NCBI GenBank assembly: GCA_964573885.1
Contig: CAZNLL010000005.1
Location: 1-61,188, forward strand
Reading direction: 5' to 3'
DNA: 61,188 nucleotides
From: CAZNLL01 sp964573885
Lineage (GTDB): Bacteria; Desulfobacterota; DSM-4660; Desulfatiglandales; Desulfatiglandaceae
The position numbers were made by a program, and so were the translations under genes. Positions 42,801-51,073 of this stretch are shown here, piece by piece (the first letter of the stretch is position 1; each line of letters opens with the position of its first letter). Under the pieces are notes generated by a model that had not been told where the DNA came from, did not search any database, and saw only the letters and a list, made by a program, of their open reading frames with translations.

Positions 42801-44108
42801 TTACTGAATCATCTTGGCAGGGAGCCAGGTGGCCAGTTGCGGAAACAGGATGACAATAATCAACCCGATGATTTCCAAAATCACAAAAGGAATAATGGAT
42901 CGGTATATATCCGCCATGGTGACCCCTTTGGGCACAATGGCGCGCATATAAAAGAGGTTGAATCCAAAAGGCGGGGTAATGTATCCCATTTCCATGCAAA
43001 TGGTGAACAAAATGCCGAACCAGATGGTATCAAACCCCAGCATTTGAACAATGGGGATAAAGACAGGGGTGCAAATCATGATAATTCCCGCCGGATCCAT
43101 GAACATCCCGAGGATGAAGAAGACCAGCATCATGAAGGAGATAATAACCCATTTTGATACCTCAAGTCCGGAGATCAGGTTATTGAGCATGTCAGGTGCA
43201 CCCAGGGCCGTGTAAAGCTGGGTAAAACAGGTCGCCCCGATGAGGATCCAGAGGACCATGCAGGTCAACAACAGGGTCCTCTCCAAGCTCCGCATAAAGA
43301 CTTGCCAGGTGAACTTTCTGTGAATGATGGCACACATGATCGCCCCAAAGGCGCCCACAGCCGAGGCCTCTGTGGGGGTACAAATCCCCGTGTAGATCAC
43401 GCCGAGCACCAGGAGGATCAGTAACAAGGGTAAGATCACGGCCCGGAGGGAGACAATCTTCTCCTTGAGGCTGACCTTTTCCTCGATGGGAGGTCCCAGT
43501 TCGGGGTTGATCAGGCAGCGAATGGCGATGTAGAGCATAAAGAGAACGGTGATGACGATCCCGGGGAGAATGCCCGCAATAAAGAGCTTGCCTACCGATT
43601 CCTCCGTGAGAAAGGCATAGAGGATCATGATCACGCTTGGAGGAATCAGGATGCCCAGGGTCCCCCCGGCGGATATGGAGCCCACGGCCAGGACCTTGGC
43701 ATACCCTCTCTTCATCATAGCGGGAAGGGCGATAAGGCCCATGGTGATGGTGGCCACACCGCTTATCCCGGCCATGGCGGCAAAAATGGCGCAAATGACA
43801 ATGGTGCCGATGGCCAGTCCCCCTGAGATCTTCCCCATCCACCGGTGCATCATCTCATAGAGTTCTTCCGCGATCCCGGAGTGCTCCAGGATGTTGGCCA
43901 TGAATACAAACAGGGGAACCGCCAGGAGAATATAGTTGGTCACATTCTCATAGGCGGTGAGGGCGATGATGGCCAGGGATTGAAAACCCCACAGGATGGA
44001 GGTGAAGAGGATGGCCACCCCTCCAAAGGCAAAGGCCAAGGGCAGGCCCAGGAGGAGGCACAGGATGAGGAAACCAAAAAGTAAGATGGTCACCAGCCAG
44101 ACTTCCAT
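42801..44108 (-). CDS. TRAP transporter large permease subunit (DctM family)
   Basis: 435 residues, with about twelve hydrophobic segments and the DctM signatures GVATITMGLIALPAMMKRGY and the glycine-rich TLGILIPPSVIMILYA. It is the sodium-coupled channel subunit for carboxylate uptake, in the inner membrane. It lies last in the operon DctP (44777), DctQ (44154), DctM. CCTTA and GGAAGG precede the start. The substrate is set by the DctP protein. Confidence 0.92.
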   Translation of the reverse strand: MEVWLVTILLFGFLILCLLLGLPLAFAFGGVAILFTSILWGFQSLAIIALTAYENVTNYILLAVPLFVFMANILEHSGIAEELYEMMHRWMGKISGGLAIGTIVICAIFAAMAGISGVATITMGLIALPAMMKRGYAKVLAVGSISAGGTLGILIPPSVIMILYAFLTEESVGKLFIAGILPGIVITVLFMLYIAIRCLINPELGPPIEEKVSLKEKIVSLRAVILPLLLILLVLGVIYTGICTPTEASAVGAFGAIMCAIIHRKFTWQVFMRSLERTLLLTCMVLWILIGATCFTQLYTALGAPDMLNNLISGLEVSKWVIISFMMLVFFILGMFMDPAGIIMICTPVFIPIVQMLGFDTIWFGILFTICMEMGYITPPFGFNLFYMRAIVPKGVTMADIYRSIIPFVILEIIGLIIVILFPQLATWLPAKMIQ

Positions 44109-44153
44109 AAGGTCCTTCCTATATCAAGCGGAGATGTCACAAGGGGAGCACTT

Positions 44154-44702
44154 CTACTCTTCTTTGGCACGGGAGAACATCCCCCCTGCCTCAACCCCCT
44201 TTGGCGGCCTCCCGGTCACAGCGGTGGTAAGGTCTTCCATAAACCGCACCACCCCTTGCAAGAGCAAAAGAAAGGCCCCGATAGGGACCATGATCTTGGT
44301 GGGGGCCAAAGGCCAGTCAAGGATGGTGCCGGCCGTTTCATGGTACTGAATGGATTCCACGGTCATGTGGTACCCGTTCCAGGTCAGGATGATCACAAAG
44401 ATGAAAAAAAAGAAAGAGGTCAGGCAGTTGATGATGCCCTTCGTGCGGACGCTGAACCTGCCGTAAAGGATGTCCACATTCACATGGCCGTTCCGCAGGA
44501 GAGTGAAACCTCCCCCCAGCATGGCATAGGCACAGAGCAGGTAGGTGTTGAGTTCAAGGCTCCATATGGTGGGCCGGTCGAAGAAATACCTGGCCACCAC
44601 CTCGTAGCAGATGGTGAGCATCATGGCGACGAGCAAGAAGCTCAAGACCTTTCCCACCCACTCATTGGCCGTACTGACGATACGAGAAAAAGTCTCCATC
44701 AC
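44154..44702 (-). CDS. TRAP transporter small permease subunit (DctQ family)
   Basis: 182 residues from GTG 44702 or ATG 44699; neither has a strong ribosome site. Four hydrophobic segments, with the conserved YEVVARYFFDRPTIWSLEL between the first two, identify DctQ. It bridges DctM and the loaded binding protein. It stands between DctP (74 bases) and DctM (45 bases). Confidence 0.9.
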   Translation of the reverse strand: MMETFSRIVSTANEWVGKVLSFLLVAMMLTICYEVVARYFFDRPTIWSLELNTYLLCAYAMLGGGFTLLRNGHVNVDILYGRFSVRTKGIINCLTSFFFFIFVIILTWNGYHMTVESIQYHETAGTILDWPLAPTKIMVPIGAFLLLLQGVVRFMEDLTTAVTGRPPKGVEAGGMFSRAKEE

Positions 44703-44776
44703 ACACTCTGTTGAAGAGGCTCCCCCACCCCTGCAAGGGGGTGAGGGGCCATGGATGGCATGGATGTCTTTCGTCT

Positions 44777-45808
44777 CTAGAGGCCCTTGTCGGACATGAA
44801 CTTCTTCATGGCGTCTACCAGGGCTCTACACCTCTCGCTCTTTTGACCCAGCTTATCCCATTCCTCATAAGCCACCTTGCGGAGTTTCTTGACCTCGGAA
44901 TCGGGCAGGATGATCGCCTCACCCTGTCCCCGCATAATCAGGCCCCCCACGGCCTTCCAACCCTGCTCCAGGTATGCCTTCTGCATCATTTCCTGATGCT
45001 TGGTGGAGGCGTCGTCGATGGCCTTCTGCAACTCAGGGGACAGGCTGTTCCAAAGCTTCAGGTTCATATAGATGTTGGTGGTGGGCGGGGTGATAACACC
45101 GGGGAGGATGACGTACTTGATAATCTCCTTGAGCTTGTAAGCATCAAGGACAAAGACCGGATAAACCGTCCCGTCCACGGTGCCTCGCTGGAGGGCCAGG
45201 TACTGTTCCGCTCCGGGAATCATGACCGGGGTGGCACCAAAGTGTTGAAGGATCTTGGGGACCATACCCGTGCTTCGGATCTTCATGCCTTTAAGATCCC
45301 CCAATTTTCGAACGGGTTTGGTGGTCATCAGGGCGTATTCACCCGCCGGCTGGATGGTGATGAGGCGGAGTCCTTTTTCAGCGTAGGCCTCGCGCATCAT
45401 CTTTTCCAGGCCGTATTGGGTCCAGGCCTCCCAGGCCTCGTCCCAATTGCGCCAGCTGAAGGGGAGACCGAATTCCACGTTGGCCCCGGGAATCACCCTG
45501 GCCAGGTAAGGCCCGGCTTCACAGCCCATCTGAATGGCCCCGGCCTGTACAGAACTCCGGGTGGCCTTGATCTTGACCAGCTCGTTGGCGGCATACACCT
45601 TGATGTCTATCTTGCCGTTGCTCGCCTTTTTGACATTTTCCGCAAAAAACTTCAGCCCACTCTGGGTTGCGGGAGTTCTCCACACCGACTGGAGCTTCCA
45701 TTCATACTCCGCTCCAGAGGCCGTCTGGGGGCTTAAGACCCAAAAAACGGAAAAGACCAGTAAAATTGCCATGGCTACCGACACGGTGGAACTTCCTCTT
45801 TTTGTCAT
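44777..45808 (-). CDS. TRAP transporter substrate-binding protein (DctP family), copy 1
   Basis: 343 residues with a signal peptide ending near ASGAEYEW (residues 1 to about 32). DctP fold with the conserved Arg in MKIRSTG that clamps a carboxylate, and the specificity-region ALMTTKPVRKLGDLKGMK. It captures an organic acid in the periplasm. It is strongly similar to the orphan protein at 58841, in which the WKLQSVWRTP opening and the PGAEQYVALQRGTV block recur. It is the first gene of the transporter operon; a promoter and a GntR-type operator candidate are upstream. Confidence 0.92.
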   Translation of the reverse strand: MTKRGSSTVSVAMAILLVFSVFWVLSPQTASGAEYEWKLQSVWRTPATQSGLKFFAENVKKASNGKIDIKVYAANELVKIKATRSSVQAGAIQMGCEAGPYLARVIPGANVEFGLPFSWRNWDEAWEAWTQYGLEKMMREAYAEKGLRLITIQPAGEYALMTTKPVRKLGDLKGMKIRSTGMVPKILQHFGATPVMIPGAEQYLALQRGTVDGTVYPVFVLDAYKLKEIIKYVILPGVITPPTTNIYMNLKLWNSLSPELQKAIDDASTKHQEMMQKAYLEQGWKAVGGLIMRGQGEAIILPDSEVKKLRKVAYEEWDKLGQKSERCRALVDAMKKFMSDKGL

Positions 45809-45876
45809 GATCCTCCCTCCTGTCCTAAGGTGATAGCAACGTCTAGCAAAAATTGCTGGCTATTTGTCATCCCATT

Positions 45877-45921
45877 TTGCATACAATTTTGCGCACTATC
45901 ATTGCTTTAATTGAATGTCAA
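45877..45921 (-). promoter_or_regulatory. TRAP operon promoter with candidate FCD/GntR operator
   Basis: On the minus strand TTGACA (45916-45921) is followed after 15 bases by GATAGT (45895-45900). Just downstream lies TTGTATGCAA, read plus as TTGCATACAA (45877-45886), a near-palindrome of the TTGTATACAA type bound by FCD-GntR proteins. The 11-mer ATTTTGCATAC (45874-45884) is identical to one in the regulator's own upstream region. Confidence 0.6.
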
Positions 45922-45991
45922 GCCCTTTTTGTATTTTTATCACCCCCCTCTGCCCTCACGTGTGTTGCCTTTGCCTCCCCTTTTTGGGCAC

Positions 45992-46714
45992 TTAGACTAT
46001 AAAAGAGGAGGGATAGACATTTTTGATGATATCCAGCAACCTTTTGGCCGCCCCTTCAAAATGCCTTTCCATCAAGAAACGGACCTGGTCAGGCTTACGG
46101 GCCTTGACCGCGGCAATAATCTTTTCATGCTCCTTGGTGTTCGACGCCATGCATCCGGGAATTGAGAGGAGGAGAAACCAGTACCGGGCGAACTGATCGC
46201 GCTGGCTTTCCACCACCTTGACCAACCGGCTGTTCCCGCAGTTCTCGATCAGGATCCGGTGAAAGCGGGTATTCCACTTCTGCCAACCCGACACATCACC
46301 CTGGGTATGAGCCATGGACGCCTCATGGATCCGCTCCATCTCCCTGATATGCTCGGAAGTGAGGCGATTCGTTGCCAGATAGGCGGCAAGGCCCTCCAAA
46401 TCCTGCTGGATCCTGTAAATCTCCTCCAGGTCTGTTATAGAGGTCTTTGCCACCGTGGCCCCTTTATAGGGGGTCAGGTGGACCAGCCCTTCGGCAGCAA
46501 GATGTTTAATCACTTCCCGTATGATGGTACGGCTCACCGCATACTGGGAAGCCAATTCCAGTTCAATTAACCTTGTTCCCGGCATGATATAGCCGGAGTT
46601 GATTTGTTTTTTGAGGGACTTGTATACGACCTCCCTTTTGGTCTTGTTCTTGATGGAGGGGATTCTGCCGGGTGAAGTGCGGCCTCTGCTGCGCTGATTC
46701 GCTTTTGGACTCAT
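45992..46714 (-). CDS. GntR-family regulator with FCD ligand domain
   Basis: 240 residues from ATG 46714. The longer frame to 46837 would place the operator-like sequence inside the gene, so I prefer this start, although no strong ribosome site is visible. Residues about 20-85 are the GntR winged helix (REVVYKSLKKQINSGYIMPG, ELASQYAVSRTIIREVIKHLA). The rest is an all-helical FCD domain with metal/ligand residues in HRILIENCGN and the C-terminal RHFEGAAKR. FCD regulators sense small organic acids, which fits control of the adjacent TRAP transporter and autoregulation. Confidence 0.85.
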   Translation of the reverse strand: MSPKANQRSRGRTSPGRIPSIKNKTKREVVYKSLKKQINSGYIMPGTRLIELELASQYAVSRTIIREVIKHLAAEGLVHLTPYKGATVAKTSITDLEEIYRIQQDLEGLAAYLATNRLTSEHIREMERIHEASMAHTQGDVSGWQKWNTRFHRILIENCGNSRLVKVVESQRDQFARYWFLLLSIPGCMASNTKEHEKIIAAVKARKPDQVRFLMERHFEGAAKRLLDIIKNVYPSSFIV

Positions 46715-46752
46715 GGGGACGGACCCATATAGGGTTTCAAAGCCGTGACGGA

Positions 46753-46772
46753 TTGTGTACGATTTTGCATAC
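46753..46772 (-). promoter_or_regulatory. Candidate autoregulatory GntR operator
   Basis: TTGTGTACGA (46753-46762) is followed by TTTTGCATAC (46763-46772). The first resembles the FCD consensus TTGTATACAA in eight of ten bases. The segment ATTTTGCATAC repeats exactly the 11-mer in the TRAP promoter. It lies 40-60 bases upstream of the chosen GntR start. Confidence 0.55.
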
Positions 46773-46870
46773 TTTTTGATCTGCCACATCCGCCGCCGTC
46801 GGTCAAGGGGAGGCTCACCCCCCGGCCTCATCCACAAATCAATTCCAGGGCCTTGTGAAGCGGTTTGTGA

Positions 46871-47125
46871 CTAACCAGGCGTGTTTATTTCCCGATAGGG
46901 GGATCGATTCTGTTCCTTTTTTGAAGTCCGAACCCCGCGCAGGACTTCATAGGTCAGCTTGATCTCCCTGGCTTCGCGGGCGTACTTTTTCAATCGCACC
47001 ACGTCTTTTTCAATATTGAGGGGTGGAAGGATGCCCGAAAGGGCCCTGTTGATCGCCTGGCTTGCAAATTTGATCATGGCCCCTTTGGTGTCTTTTGCCA
47101 CGCTGATATCTATCAATTCATCCAT
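46871..47125 (-). CDS. Small hypothetical protein
   Basis: 84 residues, opening MDELIDISVAKDTKGAMIKF. The sequence is plausible as a protein: mixed helical propensity, hydrophobic spacing, and a Lys/Arg-rich tail. I recognise no family and the ribosome site is weak. It lies between the GntR gene and the PpiC gene, in the same orientation, with about 115 bases to the PpiC stop. It could also be a chance frame. Confidence 0.35.
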   Translation of the reverse strand: MDELIDISVAKDTKGAMIKFASQAINRALSGILPPLNIEKDVVRLKKYAREAREIKLTYEVLRGVRTSKKEQNRSPYREINTPG

Positions 47126-47240
47126 GCGGTTTACCCGGATCTCTCAAAGACCCATCCTGTGATCCAAAACCGGGCAACCCGATCTGAGGGGGCACAGGGG
47201 CTTCAAAAAAATGGGTCTGAAACGGATCACATCTTTGGGG

Positions 47241-48239
47241 TTATGAGTTGTCCTTGAGAAAGGTCTCCACTTTCGCCTTTTTTCTCAATTTTTTCAAATG
47301 AGTGTCTATCTCCTGCTGGGTCTTTTTCCGTTTCAGGTACCGCTCAAGTTTGCCCTTGATCTCTTTAAAAGATATTTGGGCCTCAGGCTTTTTATCAACC
47401 ACCTCTATGAGGTGGTACCCAAACCGGGTCTTCACGATCTCGCTCACCTGACCCGGAGGCGTGGCAAAGGCCGCCTCTTCAAAGGGCTTTACCATCTGCC
47501 CCTTGCTGAAATAGCCCAGGTCGCCTCCTTTTTCGCTGCTTGGTCCTTCAGAATAGGCCTTGGCCAGGGCCGAGAAGTCTTCTCCCTTTTGGAGCTTTTC
47601 TTGAACCTCCTCAAGCTTGTCCCGGGCCCTGGACTTGGCCGAGGCGTCCGCTCCAGGTTCCACCTTGACCAGGATATGTCTGGCCTTGACCTTCTCGGGC
47701 TCCTTAAACAAATCCGGGTGGGCTTCATAGAAGGCCTTGACCTCATCCTGGGGCACGGTGATGTTCTGAGCGATTTGGGTATCCATAAATTTTTGAATGG
47801 CTAAGCGCTTTTCCATCTCCGATCTCAGGCCCTTCTCAGATATCCCCATACCCTGCAAGGCCTTTTCAAATTCCGCCTCACTGGGGAATCTCTTTTTCAG
47901 CATGTTGAGCCGCCCGTCCACCGCCTTATCCGAGACCTCGACGTGTTTATCCTGGCTCTCCTGATAGAGCAATTCCCGGTCTATGAGAGAATCGAGGACA
48001 CGCTTCTCGATCTCCGGCAGTTGCGCCTCGTTTAGAGGCCTCCCCCGGCTGGCCAACTGCTGCTTGACCCGCATCATCTCCCTGTCCAGTTCTCCTTGTG
48101 TAATCGCCGTTCCGTTGACCATCGCCACATCCTGTTCCAGCCCGGCCTTTTCTCCGGCCCAAACAGCCATGGAAAAGGATGCAAAAGCACCGGCCACTAT
48201 CATTAAAAAGAGTTTCTTCAGTTTTTTCCCGCAATGCAT
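47241..48239 (-). CDS. SurA/parvulin-type peptidyl-prolyl isomerase, periplasmic
   Basis: 332 residues. A signal peptide occupies residues 1 to about 28 (IVAGAFASFSMAVWAGEKA). A SurA-N-like helical domain (VNGTAITQGELDREM, then RVLDSLIDRELLYQES) precedes a PpiC parvulin domain at about residues 185-280 (VKARHILVKVEPGADASAKS, EGPSSEKGGDLGYFSKGQM, KTRFGYHLIEV). A basic helical tail follows. It should assist outer-membrane-protein folding. No partner genes are adjacent. Confidence 0.9.
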   Translation of the reverse strand: MHCGKKLKKLFLMIVAGAFASFSMAVWAGEKAGLEQDVAMVNGTAITQGELDREMMRVKQQLASRGRPLNEAQLPEIEKRVLDSLIDRELLYQESQDKHVEVSDKAVDGRLNMLKKRFPSEAEFEKALQGMGISEKGLRSEMEKRLAIQKFMDTQIAQNITVPQDEVKAFYEAHPDLFKEPEKVKARHILVKVEPGADASAKSRARDKLEEVQEKLQKGEDFSALAKAYSEGPSSEKGGDLGYFSKGQMVKPFEEAAFATPPGQVSEIVKTRFGYHLIEVVDKKPEAQISFKEIKGKLERYLKRKKTQQEIDTHLKKLRKKAKVETFLKDNS

Positions 48240-48399
48240 TTAAGATCTTCCTTTCATCCTCCCCGTCTCCTCTCCGGCCGGACCATGCCGGGCCTTGGAG
48301 ATCTGGATTCATCCGGAGGGATCCATGGGTTCAATGTAAACGCTCCGGCCCACAAGCCTCCCCTGTCGAGGGTGTTCCGCGGATTTTCCCAGGAACCCA

Positions 48400-48693
48400 T
48401 CAAGGAGAGCGCCATGCCCTTCCCTGGCTTCTCCTGTTACCACGGCCCTCGGTGCGGCGACGGGCCTTAGTCACCTTGAGAGTCCGCCCCTTAAGGTCCG
48501 ATCCGTCCAGCTCTTTGATTGCGGCCTGTGCCTCGGTCTCAGAAGGCATCTCCACAAAACCAAAACCCCTTGATCTTCCCGTATACATATCCTTGATCAC
48601 CCTGACCGACTCCACTTGTCCGAAGGCATCAAAGGCCTTTTTGAGTTCTTCCTCTGTAACCCCGTAGGAGAGGTTCCCCACATAAATGTTCAT
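48400..48693 (-). CDS. RRM-type RNA-binding protein
   Basis: 97 residues from ATG 48693 (GGGAGGG upstream); a longer frame to 48795 has no support. One RNA-recognition motif with RNP2 IYVGNL at residues 2-7 and RNP1 RGFGFVEM near residue 45, then a basic glycine/arginine tail (RRRTEGRGNRRSQGRAWRSP). Such single-RRM proteins occur in cyanobacteria and many delta-type proteobacteria, often cold-inducible, and bind single-stranded RNA. It is monocistronic or leads the PpiC gene 160 bases downstream. Confidence 0.9.
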   Translation of the reverse strand: MNIYVGNLSYGVTEEELKKAFDAFGQVESVRVIKDMYTGRSRGFGFVEMPSETEAQAAIKELDGSDLKGRTLKVTKARRRTEGRGNRRSQGRAWRSP

Positions 48694-49491
48694 CCTGCCC
48701 TCCCTATCCATCTTGATTGTTCCAAGAATCCGAAACCGCCCACCACCGAAATGCCCCGAAAAGGCATATTCCCGCACACCCCTATAGCCGGACACATGCC
48801 GGGGCAGCCATCTGATCCGGATTCGGGGATCAGGGACGGGTCTTTAACGCTATGGGCGATCGAAAAGGCCGTTTACAGGCTCCTATGGGAAGCGGTAACG
48901 GATAAAGACATCACACCCTCACTCTTCGCCGTTTCAAAAGGGCCTGCGGGTCATGAGGGTTTTGACGGGATTTACACTATGAAAAGAGTGCCCTAAAAAC
49001 GTATGTGCCTTGGTAGATATCCCTAACACGAAGGCTTTATGCTGAGGAGGGGAGTAATAAGCCCAGTAAGGCAATTTCTATTAAGGATCAACTTCATAGT
49101 GACTCCCCCTGGGGGGAGATGAACATTTTTACAAAGAGCCTTAAACCTTCCTAAAAAATAATATTTTATTTTCTCTTTTACCAACATCCAATAAGGATAT
49201 CAAGCTTTTTTATGCCCTCCCGCCTGTGTCCACCCCTTTCCGCTCCAGGGCTTCTCCGGGTAGATCCTTCAACGGTTTCTCAGTAGGCCCTACCGACCGG
49301 GGGGGGAATACGCCGAGATCTGTTGACTTATCCTTCCAGATTGTATACTATTTTGATTACCTTTTAGGCAACACATCCATTTTCTTGTTGACAAGAGAGA
49401 ACATATGGGTCATTAAAAATAACTACAAATTTAATCAATTAACCAATTAAATTTCAGATTATATTTTCCTGAACTCAGAGGAGGACCAACC
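48694..49491. other. 798-base gene-poor region
   Basis: No frame here looks like a protein. It holds the upstream region of the RRM gene, a short GC hairpin CTCCCC/GGGGAG at 49103-49118, an unusually AT-rich tract near 49150-49200, and the promoter/operator (site C) of the next operon. RRM genes elsewhere have long structured leaders, which may explain part of it. Confidence 0.5.
49388..49454 (+). promoter_or_regulatory. Promoter region with AT-rich inverted repeat (site C)
   Basis: TTGACA at 49388-49393 is a good -35 box; 17 bases later CATTAA is a weak -10. Downstream a perfect 9-bp inverted repeat, AAATTTAAT (49427-49435) and ATTAAATTT (49446-49454), has ten bases between its arms. The arms share the half-site TTTAAT with sites A and B. 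It controls the HMGCS-like/thiolase module, copy 2. Confidence 0.55.
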
Positions 49492-50961
49492 ATGATCGGC
49501 ATCACGTCTTACGGAGGGTACATCCCCAAACTCAGACTCAACCGCAAGAGCATCGTTAAGAACATGGGCTGGTTTGCTCCGGCCATCGCAGCCGTGGCCC
49601 AGGGGGAGCGTTCCTTTTGCAACTGGGATGAAGACAGTCTGACCATGGCCGTGGCGGCATCCAAAGACTGTCTTAAGGGTAAAGACAAATCGACGGTGGA
49701 CGGCGTCTATCTTTGCTCCACAACCCTGCCCTTTGCAGACCGGCTCAACGCAGGGGTGCTCAAGACGGCCCTCAACCTGGGCGACGATCTGCAGGCCGCT
49801 GATTTCACCTCCTGTATCAGGGCCGGCACCACCGGCCTGATTCAGGCCCATTCCATGGTCCGGAGCGGAGGAAAAAAGGGGGTCCTTGTCACAGCTTCCG
49901 ACAAGCGCCTGGCCAAGACCGCCAACTTCTATGAAATGTGGTTCGGGGACGGGGCCGGCTCCCTTCTGGTAGGCGATACCGACGTGATCGCCGAATTCCT
50001 TGGGTCCCACACGGTGACTTGCGACTTTGTAGACCATTACAGGGGCGCCCGGAACCCCTATGATTATACATGGGAGGAGAGATGGGTCCGTGACGAGGGA
50101 TACTCCAAGATCGTTCCCCAGGCCGTCTCCGGCCTTTTCAAGGAACTCTCCATTTCCATGGACGATGTGGACAGGTTTATCTTCCCCTGCTTTTTCAAGG
50201 CGGAACACCGGAAGATAGGGAAAAAGCTGGGGGCCTCGCCTGAAAAGGTCTGGGACAACCTCCATGAAGTGTGCGGAGACACCGGTACGGCCCATCCCCT
50301 GGTCATGTTCATCCACGCCCTGGAGCAATCCCAGCCCGGAGATCGAATCCTCCTGGCAGGATTCGGCCAGGGATGCGACGCCCTCTATTTCCGCGTCACC
50401 GACGCCCTTAAGGACCTGACACCCCGCCCGGGCATCGTGGGCTGCCTCGATAACAAGCGGTCTGTTGAAAATTATCCCAAGTTTCTCAAGTTCCGGGATC
50501 TCCTCCAGACCGAAATGGGTATTCGGGCCGAGGCCCCCACCCAAACGGCCATGACCGTGCTGTGGCGGAAGCGGGATATGATCCTGGGGCTGGTAGGAGG
50601 GAAGTGTTCCGAGTGCGGCACACCTCAGTTCCCCCGAATGGACATCTGTGTGAATCCCAAGTGCCGGGCCGTAAAGACCCAGGAACCCTATGAGTTTTCA
50701 GAGGTGCCCGCTTATATAACCAGCTTTACGGGCGACCACCTGACCGTGTCGGTGGATCCTCCGGGGATCTACGGGATGGTCCAGTTTGAAGGTGGCGGTC
50801 GGTTCATGGCCGACTTCACGGACTGTGAACTTCCCGAAGTACACGTGGGCCAGAGAGTAAACATGTGTTTTCGAAAACGCTACGACGACGAGGAACGCGG
50901 GTTCACGGGCTATTTCTGGAAAGCTGTTCCCCTTCCTTCGGAAGGCCGGGAACAAGGCTGA
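49492..50961 (+). CDS. HMG-CoA-synthase-like protein fused to a zinc-ribbon/OB-fold (DUF35) domain, copy 2
   Basis: 489 residues, the same architecture as the protein at 21-1469: opening MIGITSYGGYIPKLRLNRKS, conserved DEDSLTMAVAA, zinc ribbon KCSECGTPQFPRMDICVNPK with C-x2-C and a following Cys, then the OB-fold. The triad positions of archaeal HMGCS read Thr77, Ile109 and Pro232. Cys108 sits one residue before the expected nucleophile position, and Cys233 follows Pro232, as Cys231 follows Pro230 in copy 1. GAGGAGG precedes ATG 49492. It is followed by the thiolase copy 2 and an MFS transporter. Confidence 0.85.
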   Translation: MIGITSYGGYIPKLRLNRKSIVKNMGWFAPAIAAVAQGERSFCNWDEDSLTMAVAASKDCLKGKDKSTVDGVYLCSTTLPFADRLNAGVLKTALNLGDDLQAADFTSCIRAGTTGLIQAHSMVRSGGKKGVLVTASDKRLAKTANFYEMWFGDGAGSLLVGDTDVIAEFLGSHTVTCDFVDHYRGARNPYDYTWEERWVRDEGYSKIVPQAVSGLFKELSISMDDVDRFIFPCFFKAEHRKIGKKLGASPEKVWDNLHEVCGDTGTAHPLVMFIHALEQSQPGDRILLAGFGQGCDALYFRVTDALKDLTPRPGIVGCLDNKRSVENYPKFLKFRDLLQTEMGIRAEAPTQTAMTVLWRKRDMILGLVGGKCSECGTPQFPRMDICVNPKCRAVKTQEPYEFSEVPAYITSFTGDHLTVSVDPPGIYGMVQFEGGGRFMADFTDCELPEVHVGQRVNMCFRKRYDDEERGFTGYFWKAVPLPSEGREQG

Positions 50962-51073
50962 ATTTACCCGTCAAGGCCCGGCCCCTACAATGATAGCGGG
51001 AATCATGACTTCTAGTATCACCTCGTAGCAGCCTTTCCCCGGGAAGGGCTGCCGAGTCAGAGGAGGACAAGGC

